DNA of 64,000 nucleotides from Sphingobium nicotianae (lineage in GTDB: Bacteria > Pseudomonadota > Alphaproteobacteria > Sphingomonadales > Sphingomonadaceae): assembly GCF_018603885.1 (NCBI RefSeq), contig NZ_JAHGAW010000001.1:186001-250000 (forward strand). The letters are read 5' to 3'. The position numbers and the translations under genes were made by a program. Below the pieces are notes generated by a model that was not told the origin of the DNA, did no database searches, and saw only the letters and a program-made list of their open reading frames with translations. Positions 26,947 through 34,747 of the stretch are shown here, in pieces (within the stretch, counting starts at the first letter, position 1; each line of letters starts with the position of its first letter).

Positions 26947-29181
26947 TTATCGGATGCCGATTCGAGCGTAGAAAGGCCTCAGCGGACGCAACTCGTCGCC
27001 TGGCCCACCAGACCTCTGCCAAGACACTTTCAGGCTGTAAGTTCCGTCCTTCTGGATCAGTCTCTGGCCTGACAGGGGTTCAGTCTCCCCAGCCGTTACC
27101 AATGACACGTCTAAGCCGCGGGCGCTCGCTGGCGAGAAAGAGACGATTTGTCCTTGGCGTAGCTGGAGCCGATATTCGCACCCTTCGATGCCGCGCAGGG
27201 CACCCGAGAGCTGCATCGTGCTGTTGGCTCCCCTGCCAACGTTAGATCTGCAAACCGACGTTTCGATAGGGAACGGACCGATGTCAGCGGCGGCCCCGCC
27301 AACGAATTTTTGGACGTCGCCCGGTTTGAACAATATGCGTCCCGTGCTCCGATAGATGCTAAGTTTTCCGTCTTTGCGTACACCTACTTCTATCTGCCGG
27401 GTGCGTTGATCCATCAGCAGGTAGGCTCCGTCCTGACTATCCCGCGCCCGAGTGCCGAGAGCCCACAGTGTCGGTCCACGTCGCCGCAACACAGACTGAA
27501 CGGCCATGCTCCGCAAAAACTCCTCGTAATCTCCGCCCAACATGTCTCTGATTTGGGGTGCGACCACGCTGGATGTAAACAAACCGCTGTCGCGCGGTAA
27601 CCGGCCCACTGCACCTTCAAGTGAAGCCCACGGGCCTTGAGCCGCATCAGACTTCCGCTCGGCGACCGGAGGAACGACGTTCTTCGGCGTGAGCTGGTAG
27701 GCTGCCCATCCAATAAAACCGACCAAAGCACCTAGGAATGCGAGCTGTGCGTAGTAACCTACGCGGTCGGCCCTGCTTCGCTTGGCGACCTCTGCACCAA
27801 GAGCAGCTGACATGAGCCGCACGAAGCGCAAGATCGGCTTAGCGAGCGGCACATTGGTGACGCCGCGAAACAGGAAAATATAGGCCAGGAAACCCGCCAT
27901 CGTCAGTACGACGACAAACCCAAGCGGATTTGCGACCACCCAATTGATAAGATCGGTCGTGATGCCTGGGCGCGTCGGCGGACAGATCGCGGCATTGGCA
28001 CGCGAGTCACCGCATAGAATGGGCTGAATTTGAACGGCGCCGGCCCAAAGGGCCAATGCCGATAAGATCACACCTATCAATATTCCAAAGAGCTGGAGAT
28101 GGCCGCTGCGCCGTGTCTCGGACAAAGCATCGAGGGCTTCGATAGAATCTCTCGAGTGATCAAAGTCGTATAGGATGACGTCGTCGATGGGGAGAAACCC
28201 AGCGTTGAGGTCGGTGGCTCTCTTGACCCTCGCCAAAAGCGATTGGAAGGCATCGGCATAAGCGAGCACTCCCAGGGCTTTCTTATTGCTGTCGGGACGA
28301 GGAGACTGGCGATATTCGACTACGACTTTTGCCAAACCTCTGAGAGTGTCTATCCTCCACTCGACGTCTGTGTTGAGTGCGGAGGCTTGATTTCCGAGGG
28401 ACGTCAAATCCAGGAGCTGATCGGTCCGCGGATCATGATGATAGTGGAAATGGAAGACGTCCTTCAAAAAATAGTAGGCTTGGGCTGGAAGGACGTCGCC
28501 GACAATTTGCTCATACCGATCCGCCGGCTCGGCGATTGAATCTCTCCCGAGGAAGTCGTTCCAGTCATACCAGAGCCGCACTTCACCGGTTCTGAATATC
28601 GCAAATTTGATCCGATAGCAGGCGATGAGGTCTCGCTTCGCTTCGATTTCGTTGAGGATCTCCGACGGCAACCTCTCCATTGCCCCGGACGCCTGCGCGG
28701 GATGGGCCTGCTGTTGCTCATCCATTGCCTGATGAACTGTGTTCAACAGCTCTTTCAGGGTCCGCTTGGTCTCCTTGTCGCTATCGCGCGGCAGCACAAT
28801 GACCTCACCGACCAAAACCCCATTGGCCTCATCCCTGAAATGGGGCTGGGCGTCTTTGAGGTAGGGCGTCTTGGCTCGCGCGGTGTTGGCGGCAATCAGG
28901 AAGTCCTGCGTCACTGATCGTCGAAAAAGCCCAACCAATCCGCCTGGCAGTGGAAAATCTTCGGCTGAGCGCGCTTCGTGGGCGACAATGACTCTCGTAC
29001 CCTGATGGTCACAGTGTTGGTTAACCGCATGGCATTTTCCACGGCCATCGACGACGCCGAACGACAAATGACCGGATACCACCGGTATCCAGCCAACATA
29101 GCTCTTCTGAGCCGCGACCCATGGAGCTGGGCCTGACTGAGGAAAAGAATATGGTAACTGATTGGCCGGAGCCTGGCTCAA
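26947..29181 (-). CDS. 744-aa membrane protein of unknown function (element cargo)
   Basis: I do not recognise this protein. Residues 1 to about 360 are soluble-looking with a His/Tyr-rich stretch (YYFLKDVFHFHYHHDPRTD). Three hydrophobic helices follow: LFGILIGVILSALALWAGA, LGFVVVLTMAGFLAYIFLF and YAQLAFLGALVGFIGWAAYQ. A soluble C-terminal region of about 230 residues ends the protein. Start: TTG at 29181 behind a G-rich stretch; no ATG is near. It begins 30 bp after a 91-aa single-TM gene on the same strand, so the two probably form a unit. Its position next to a transposase and other cargo fits an accessory, possibly defence, role (inference). Confidence 0.75.
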   Translation of the reverse strand: MSQAPANQLPYSFPQSGPAPWVAAQKSYVGWIPVVSGHLSFGVVDGRGKCHAVNQHCDHQGTRVIVAHEARSAEDFPLPGGLVGLFRRSVTQDFLIAANTARAKTPYLKDAQPHFRDEANGVLVGEVIVLPRDSDKETKRTLKELLNTVHQAMDEQQQAHPAQASGAMERLPSEILNEIEAKRDLIACYRIKFAIFRTGEVRLWYDWNDFLGRDSIAEPADRYEQIVGDVLPAQAYYFLKDVFHFHYHHDPRTDQLLDLTSLGNQASALNTDVEWRIDTLRGLAKVVVEYRQSPRPDSNKKALGVLAYADAFQSLLARVKRATDLNAGFLPIDDVILYDFDHSRDSIEALDALSETRRSGHLQLFGILIGVILSALALWAGAVQIQPILCGDSRANAAICPPTRPGITTDLINWVVANPLGFVVVLTMAGFLAYIFLFRGVTNVPLAKPILRFVRLMSAALGAEVAKRSRADRVGYYAQLAFLGALVGFIGWAAYQLTPKNVVPPVAERKSDAAQGPWASLEGAVGRLPRDSGLFTSSVVAPQIRDMLGGDYEEFLRSMAVQSVLRRRGPTLWALGTRARDSQDGAYLLMDQRTRQIEVGVRKDGKLSIYRSTGRILFKPGDVQKFVGGAAADIGPFPIETSVCRSNVGRGANSTMQLSGALRGIEGCEYRLQLRQGQIVSFSPASARGLDVSLVTAGETEPLSGQRLIQKDGTYSLKVSWQRSGGPGDELRPLRPFYARIGIR

Positions 29182-29211
29182 ACTTGCGCGCCCCCCGACG
29201 CGAGGACGCGA

Positions 29212-29487
29212 CTAAAGCAGCTCAGGCGATGGCGCGCGAGTCTTTCTGGCGTGCACAAGGCGACCCCGAGATGCCTTCATCTCGATGCCCTCTAATTCAC
29301 GCATGGTGGCGCCCTTGGTGGCCTTTCGCATTTCGCCAGACATCCAAGGCTTCAGCCCGTAGTCTTTGCGGCGTAAATGGGAAACCTCAGAGGGCCCGGC
29401 CTTCAGGACACTAAGAAAAACAGTGAGCAGAATGATGGCAAGAAAGCCAAGCAGGATCGCTCCAACTGTAGCTGCAACCTCATTCAT
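29212..29487 (-). CDS. Small single-TM protein paired with the 744-aa membrane protein
   Basis: A 91-aa protein with an N-terminal membrane helix (VGAILLGFLAIILLTVFLSVL) and a basic cytoplasmic-looking tail rich in Lys and Arg (RKATKGATMRELEG). It ends 30 bp before the start of the 744-aa membrane protein on the same strand. No family is recognised. The ribosome site is weak. Confidence 0.5.
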   Translation of the reverse strand: MNEVAATVGAILLGFLAIILLTVFLSVLKAGPSEVSHLRRKDYGLKPWMSGEMRKATKGATMRELEGIEMKASRGRLVHARKTRAPSPELL

Positions 29488-29919
29488 AAAAGCACCGATT
29501 CTTTCCTGTCAGCGCCCGCGCCAACCTCCTCGATCGCGCGCGCCATACTCAGCACGGGCAAAAAACGCAACTGGGGAGACGACGAAACGCCCCAAGCGTT
29601 ATACCAACGCCCGAGGCCGAACGGCCGTTCCCTAGCCAAATGTAAGTAAAGAAGCGGTTATTGCAGTGCGACCTTCTCACAACGCCTGCTCCCCCGAACT
29701 GCTCCTTGAAGGTTTCAACAAATATATGCGCAAATCAAGCGATTCGATTTTGCCGTGATCGATAATGAGACTCATGCTGGGGCAAGCCTAAGCTTCGTCA
29801 GCCGGCGCGGGTTTTGATTTTGAGGGGCATAAATCTGCTAGAGATGGCAGGCACTCTTCCGACGCGCTCACAGCCGCTTCATCTACCGAGATTTAACCGG
29901 CGCTCGTCAATCAAGGGGC
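29488..29919. other. Non-coding stretch upstream of the ISL3-type transposase
   Basis: No convincing gene is seen in these 430 bases. It should contain the left end of the insertion sequence and the promoter of the 91-aa gene. I could not identify a clear terminal inverted repeat by comparing it with 31321-31456; GGGCATAAA at 29825 and its loose counterpart near 31410 are the best, weak, candidates. Confidence 0.4.
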
Positions 29920-31320
29920 ATGAGCGCTCACTTCTTACCCTCCAGCTTCCAGATCGACCGGTCCTATCCGACCTCGCACTGGCAAATCTTCGACGTGACG
30001 CTGAGCTCCCGGGCGCCATGCCCGGTTTGCGGGCCACATGGCCGGATTCAGAGCCGGGGCTTCCATAGCGACGGAGCGATGGAGATCTTCGATCTGCCCC
30101 GCACGCGCCCGGTACAGCTTCGTGTGCGTCGGCGCCGCTTCGAATGTCTCGTGTGCAAGGGGACGGGAAAAGCTCGCACCTTCTCCGAGCGAGGCCCCGA
30201 CATCCACGAGCGCTACAACATGACGCACCGCCTCTACGAGCATGTTCTCGACGCCATCACCAAGAAGCCTCTCGCGCTTGTCCAGAAGGAAACGGGCGTG
30301 CCAGCAGGCACCCTGTGGAACATCGCGCACGATCTCGCTGTGAGGCTATGGGCCAACCACAAGTTCCCCACGCCGCGCGTTCTCTCCATGGATGGCGTCA
30401 AGCTCTATGGGAAGGAGTATATGGTGATCGGCGATGCCCACACGGGCATACCGATTGGTTTTCTCGAAACGATCGAGGCCTCACCTATCAGAGCTTGGGT
30501 CCGTGATAACGTGGAAGAGGCGAGGGTGGAGGTGTTCGTTGCCGATCTCCACAAGAGCAACACGAGCGTCGGCGAACTGCGACTGGGCCGGTCTCTTCGC
30601 GTCGCGGACAAGTGGCACGTCATTGAGCATTATCAGCGAGTGCTATCCCGGCAGATCAACAGCGAGATCGACAGGCTCCGCAAATCGGGGCGAAAGGAGA
30701 TGGCGAAAACGCTTTGGGATCTGAAGCCTGCCATGATGGCCGTGGACCCAAAGAAGTGCAGGTGGCGGCGATATCCGAAAAAGCCCCAGCGCGAATTTGA
30801 TCTGGTGCGCGACCTGAAGCCGATCTTGCGCCGGTTTCCCTTGCTCAGCCGGGCGTACTGGGGCCGCTATGATTTCCTCAAATTCTATAGCAGTGAAGCG
30901 CTTGGCGACGCCATGATCTGGCTGAACCGCTTTCATGCGAGGACGGCGCCCTTTTCCCACACCCAGGATATGGTCGCATTCAACAAGCGCCTCACCAAGA
31001 ACTGGGAGCTCATAACCAACTACTTCCTGTCGGCTCGCCAGATCGCTGGAGGTGAATGGAAGCGGGCAACCACTAGCGCGATGGAGCAGCAGAACCGGGA
31101 GATAAGGAAACGGCTTTCGATCCGGCATGGCGTGCAGAATTTTGCCCTGATGCGCATGGTCGTACTATATGCTCATTGGCACGTGGGGGGCGAGATTGTC
31201 CTGTGCTCCGGGCCTGGCTGCTCGGCTGCGTACGGTCCTGTCGCGGGGCCACCAGTCCCGCCCGAAATCCGAGCCGCTGCGGGCATCTACCCGCAATGCT
31301 CCGAATGCGCCGGTCGTTAA
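29920..31320 (+). CDS. ISL3-family transposase
   Basis: A 466-aa transposase. The N-terminal zinc-finger-like part has CPVCG and CLVCKGTG, followed by HTH-like LALVQKETGVPAGTLWNIA (in part). The DDE residues can be placed as LSMDGVKLYG (D1), FVADLHKSN (D2) and SAMEQQNREIRKRLSIRHG (E), the ISL3 layout. It looks complete and uninterrupted. The terminal inverted repeats were not identified, so the limits of the insertion are open. Confidence 0.85.
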   Translation: MSAHFLPSSFQIDRSYPTSHWQIFDVTLSSRAPCPVCGPHGRIQSRGFHSDGAMEIFDLPRTRPVQLRVRRRRFECLVCKGTGKARTFSERGPDIHERYNMTHRLYEHVLDAITKKPLALVQKETGVPAGTLWNIAHDLAVRLWANHKFPTPRVLSMDGVKLYGKEYMVIGDAHTGIPIGFLETIEASPIRAWVRDNVEEARVEVFVADLHKSNTSVGELRLGRSLRVADKWHVIEHYQRVLSRQINSEIDRLRKSGRKEMAKTLWDLKPAMMAVDPKKCRWRRYPKKPQREFDLVRDLKPILRRFPLLSRAYWGRYDFLKFYSSEALGDAMIWLNRFHARTAPFSHTQDMVAFNKRLTKNWELITNYFLSARQIAGGEWKRATTSAMEQQNREIRKRLSIRHGVQNFALMRMVVLYAHWHVGGEIVLCSGPGCSAAYGPVAGPPVPPEIRAAAGIYPQCSECAGR

Positions 31321-31421
31321 CCACCCGCCCCACAGGCTCGAGGCGCGCGCTAGTGGCTGATCTCTTCACCAGCCCGTGGGTGGCATCAATCGACTGGGAC
31401 CGCGTTTAATTGCCCTTACGT

Positions 31422-31450
31422 GAAGGGCGCCCGGCGTGCGGACGCCCTTC
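31422..31450 (-). terminator. Hairpin after the ParB-like gene
   Basis: An 8-bp stem, GAAGGGCG with CGCCCTTC and a 13-base GC-rich loop, stands 6 bases beyond the stop of the minus-strand gene. There is no clear T-run. Confidence 0.4.
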
Positions 31451-31456
31451 CGCCAG

Positions 31457-32575
31457 CTATCCGACGGGCGTCATTGCTTCAATGATCGCGGTCCTCATGG
31501 CGAGGGTGCGAAGGGCAGGGGTGCTTGCATCCTTCGCTACGGCATTCCAGCCACGAGAATCGCGCTTCGCCAAGGCGTTCGGTAGCATGTCTGGGTCGAA
31601 ACTGTCCGGCGGCGAGTTGAAGATATCGGCCAATCCGGAAAATAATGGGCCATAGAGAGGCTGATTGGGGAATGCCTCTGCCATGGTCGTGAGGGCCGCG
31701 GAGACCACTTGCGGGCCCTGCCTTCGAAGAGAATGAGCGATCGAAGAAGTGAATGCGACTTCGTTCGCTCGCCCACCCAATGACGAGACAGTACGAGCAA
31801 CGGTTAGCCCCGCCTGTGTAACCAGCTCCAGAATTTCCAGCGCATCATCATCTGCGGCCGCCACAGCAGCATGAAAGTCGTCCAGCCGGCTCATGGCTTT
31901 TCGTGCCCTGTTGGCCAGAATGAACATGCGCGCTTCTTCCTCGGCGGTTCCATAGCAGAACACGCAGCAGGGGAGTTGCAGAAGGTCTCCCCGCCGCATT
32001 GCGGCTGCCCAGCGGTGTTGGCCGTCTATTATGATCAAGCACTCGTCTGCCCGTCGTGAGACGACGAGTGGCGCGCAAAGCCTCCAATCAAAATTGGCGG
32101 CAATGCTCGCAATTAGCCGGCGAGAAGATTCGTTTTGGATGGAACGCTGATATGACGGATCTACGCTCAGTTGGACGGTGTGGACCCACTCGATGCTTGG
32201 CATCTTCCCGATAGGCGGTCTGAAACTGAGGGGGCGAGCGGCTGGTTTCCGGGATGGCTTCGCCGCACTTTTCGCCCCGAAGCGTGTCGCCTTGCCCGGA
32301 CCGATCGCCTCTGATGCCGGCAATTCATGGTCTCGAAAGCCATCGAGCAGTTCTGGGACTTCCTCAGGCGAGCGGACCCATAGTCCGCTATGGTGCAGGA
32401 TGACGACATGGCCCGGTAGCACGCGAGCTTGTCCGAGATCGGTTGCGAGCAGGAAGCTGCCATTTGGGCACGGGTCGCCTACGATTTGGGCGGCGACCCA
32501 GTCTGGAGGCTCTTCTCCGTTATGGCTCCAGGTTTTGGTTTCTGACGGGACTGCGAGGCGTCGTTGAAAGTTCAT
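31457..32575 (-). CDS. ParB/DUF6551-like protein
   Basis: A 372-aa protein. Its centre has a ParB-like N-terminal fold: QLSVDPSYQRSIQNESSRR (in part), APLVVSRRADECLIIIDGQH (in part) and DGQHRWAAAMRRG, the DGQHR signature of the ParB/DUF6551 group. In family members this domain binds or cleaves nucleotides, and CTP use is known for true ParB. The C-terminal 150 residues are helical and unassigned. The start at 32575 (MNFQRRLAVPS) follows GGAGA. It lies downstream of a small HTH gene on the same strand. A hairpin (31422-31450) follows the stop. Confidence 0.7.
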   Translation of the reverse strand: MNFQRRLAVPSETKTWSHNGEEPPDWVAAQIVGDPCPNGSFLLATDLGQARVLPGHVVILHHSGLWVRSPEEVPELLDGFRDHELPASEAIGPGKATRFGAKSAAKPSRKPAARPLSFRPPIGKMPSIEWVHTVQLSVDPSYQRSIQNESSRRLIASIAANFDWRLCAPLVVSRRADECLIIIDGQHRWAAAMRRGDLLQLPCCVFCYGTAEEEARMFILANRARKAMSRLDDFHAAVAAADDDALEILELVTQAGLTVARTVSSLGGRANEVAFTSSIAHSLRRQGPQVVSAALTTMAEAFPNQPLYGPLFSGLADIFNSPPDSFDPDMLPNALAKRDSRGWNAVAKDASTPALRTLAMRTAIIEAMTPVG

Positions 32576-32735
32576 GACACATCTCCTTCGTCCGCCGAAA
32601 ATCCGGCGGCGAGGGGAGGGTGATGGAAGACGCAATCAGCTTGGAGTCCACGCGGCCCATTTACGAGACCATCAATCGATACTCTGTGGATAAGAACTGA
32701 GCAGGCTATCGAAATGCCCGCCAGCCCTGTCGCAG

Positions 32736-32981
32736 CTAAGTTCGGCGAACCCCTTCGCCGCCTTTGCCGCCGCTCTGGCCGGTGGACAGAAACTGGATCC
32801 CGCCACCTTCTAGAGCGGCCTTCACAGCTGCGCTGCTTGCGGGCCTGACGGTCTCACCGGCCTCGAGCCGCTTGACGGTGGCGATGCCGACGCCAGCCTT
32901 TTCCGCAAGGAGCGCGGCTGTCCAGTCCAGCAAAGCACGTGCTGCACTTACCTGTCGGGGGGAAATATCCATTTGAGCCAT
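32736..32981 (-). CDS. Small Cro/CI-type helix-turn-helix regulator
   Basis: An 81-aa protein with an XRE-type HTH: RQVSAARALLDWTAALLAEK, then AGVGIATVKRLEAGETVRP. It is divergent from the 33100 gene cluster; the 118-bp gap holds CTGAT-N9-ATCAG (33018-33036), a possible operator. It lies upstream of the ParB-like gene and may control both directions (inference). Confidence 0.75.
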   Translation of the reverse strand: MAQMDISPRQVSAARALLDWTAALLAEKAGVGIATVKRLEAGETVRPASSAAVKAALEGGGIQFLSTGQSGGKGGEGVRRT

Positions 32982-33099
32982 TTAGCATCAGAAATCGCTT
33001 GCAGCAACATTCCATAACTGATACCAAAAGGATCAGCCGAGGCGGAAGCTACCAACGACCGCCCCGGCCTAACTCCAGCCTGATTGAGAGGCTTAAGCT

Positions 33100-33537
33100 A
33101 TGACCGATCTACTCGTTTCCGAGTGCGCAGTCACGCGCGCCATCGCGTCCGCAGCCAACTGGCATGACAGCGAAAAGGCCAAAAGTCTGACCTCTGCCAT
33201 CATCGGCGCTCATCTCCTTTCCTGCTCGTTGCCTCACGAGGTTCGCAGGCATCTCGGCTATCTCGAAGGTCGGGCGGTTCGTGTCGGCCTTGCTCACGGC
33301 TGGGATTGGGCGCTCACGCCACATGGCGACGGCTTGGTCTCTGCCTGGGAAGAGCTGAAGACCGTGCGCGGCGACGCGATCGAGATAGCGATGCGGGAGG
33401 CAGGATGCGCGCCCTACAGCTGGCACATCAACTCCGAGCTGTTCTTCCAGCTGGGCGATGCTGCTCCCTCGGTGGAACAGGTCGTCGGCGTAGCCTTGGC
33501 CGCGCGAGACGCGCTGATTGAGAGGGAGGCCGCGTAA
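33100..33537 (+). CDS. Hypothetical protein, first of a four-gene cluster
   Basis: A 145-aa soluble protein (MTDLLVSECAVTRAIASAA, in part) with no recognised domain. Its TAA overlaps the ATG of the next gene (TAATG), so translation is coupled. The next three genes follow with gaps of 3 and 1 bases, forming a compact rightward operon in the element. Confidence 0.6.
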   Translation: MTDLLVSECAVTRAIASAANWHDSEKAKSLTSAIIGAHLLSCSLPHEVRRHLGYLEGRAVRVGLAHGWDWALTPHGDGLVSAWEELKTVRGDAIEIAMREAGCAPYSWHINSELFFQLGDAAPSVEQVVGVALAARDALIEREAA

Positions 33538-34025
33538 TGGATCGCCGAACATTTCTCACCAGAGGCGCTTTGATCGCGCCGCTCGCTATGGCACCGGCTA
33601 TCCCGTTTGAAGCCTCTGCCAGCGTTGTGGATCGTAGGGTGTGGGACTCCACCATGCGCAAATGGCAGACAGCAAAGGCTAAGGGCCATACGTTCGACAT
33701 GGAATATGTCGATCCTCTGTACGAGGCCGAGAAGGCGGCTTTCGGCAGAGGGCATATCTATCCGGACGATCCTCGGTACGACGAAGTCTGCGCTTGGCGG
33801 GACAAGCGCAACTACGAAGCTATCCACAATCGGTGCGAGGAGTTGGCGGACGCAGAGGCGGACGCGCATGTCGCACTCCTCCGCATGCCGGCTCCCGACA
33901 CTGCCGCGCTTCGCTGGAAGCTGGATCAAACGATCGAGGAAGACGGCGAAATCGCGCTTTGGTGTGAGGAAATCGCTCTTGCCATCCAGGCCGATTATCG
34001 CCGCCTTCTACCGGCGGAGGGTTGA
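33537..34025 (+). CDS. Hypothetical protein with Tat-type signal
   Basis: A 162-aa protein starting MDRRTFLTRGALIAPLAMAP, a twin-arginine signal (RRTFL) with a hydrophobic core, so it is probably exported folded. The rest is acidic and rich in aromatic residues (YVDPLYEAEKAAFGRGHIYP) and unassigned. Exported proteins are uncommon inside small elements. Second gene of the 33100 cluster. Confidence 0.6.
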   Translation: MDRRTFLTRGALIAPLAMAPAIPFEASASVVDRRVWDSTMRKWQTAKAKGHTFDMEYVDPLYEAEKAAFGRGHIYPDDPRYDEVCAWRDKRNYEAIHNRCEELADAEADAHVALLRMPAPDTAALRWKLDQTIEEDGEIALWCEEIALAIQADYRRLLPAEG

Positions 34026-34028
34026 GCA

Positions 34029-34271
34029 ATGCAGTTTCTCGCGAGCGCCCACCCTGTTTTCAAGGATGATGAGGTCACGGGTCTCATCGAAATGAAAATT
34101 CCGAGCGGCAAATCCGAAATGGCTGTCATGCTGAGCCTTCATCAGCTGAGCATGCTGGCTCACCGGGCAACGTGTCACGTCCGAGAAAGGCAAGATGCCA
34201 ACAGCAGCAGTGCTTTGGTTCTGCATCTGCGGAAGGATGAAGCTCCAACACGGCGCAGGAGGGCACGCTGA
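34029..34271 (+). CDS. Hypothetical 80-aa protein
   Basis: A small protein starting MQFLASAHPVFKDDEVTGLI, ending in a basic tail (APTRRRRAR). It begins three bases after the preceding stop and ends one base before the next start. No domain is recognised; the cluster context supports it as real. Confidence 0.5.
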   Translation: MQFLASAHPVFKDDEVTGLIEMKIPSGKSEMAVMLSLHQLSMLAHRATCHVRERQDANSSSALVLHLRKDEAPTRRRRAR

Positions 34272-34272
34272 T

Positions 34273-34500
34273 ATGGGCAAGCGCAAGCAGAAGAAGGATG
34301 TGGTGAAGGAAGCGGCTCCCGAGCCCTCGAGTATCACGCCCATTCGCGCAGACGTGACGCCGCGCCAGAAGAACCGCAAGAAGGATGAAGAGACAATCCG
34401 GCGCCGGGCACATATCCATTATTGGGGACGCTATCGGAGCCAATCCGCCGTGGACAATCTTCCGTGCAACAATCTGAGACTGATTGTGACCGGCAAATAA
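34273..34500 (+). CDS. Hypothetical basic 75-aa protein
   Basis: A highly basic protein (MGKRKQKKDVVKEAAPEP, then TPRQKNRKKDEETIRRRAHI) that could bind nucleic acid or a protein partner. The ATG at 34273 stands one base after the previous stop, which argues for this start rather than the longer frame from 34195. No family is recognised. Confidence 0.5.
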   Translation: MGKRKQKKDVVKEAAPEPSSITPIRADVTPRQKNRKKDEETIRRRAHIHYWGRYRSQSAVDNLPCNNLRLIVTGK

Positions 34501-34672
34501 TGGCTTTTAAAGACAAGCGCCCAGGAGGGTTTCTGCGACGATGGGGGTCAATAATCAGTAGCACCTGCTTGGCCGGCCAAGGGATGTAAAACAACCGCAG
34601 TTCAAGACTTGATTTACGGGAGCGTAGTAAAAGGCTATTTGACCGCGCCTTAGTGCGTTGTGACCAATCTCG

Positions 34673-34747
34673 ATGGAGGGGAATCGAGTGATCGCAAATA
34701 GCCAGCCAGTAGTGCTTGACGCAATTGTCGAAACCGAGGGCGTGTGA
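34673..34747 (+). CDS. Possible 24-codon leader ORF coupled to the methyltransferase
   Basis: ATG at 34673 (or GTG at 34688, behind GGAGGGG) opens a short frame reading MEGNRVIANSQPVVLDAIVE and ending in a TGA that overlaps the methyltransferase ATG (TGATG). It is either a short leader that couples translation or a chance frame. No conserved motif is seen. Confidence 0.35.
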   Translation: MEGNRVIANSQPVVLDAIVETEGV

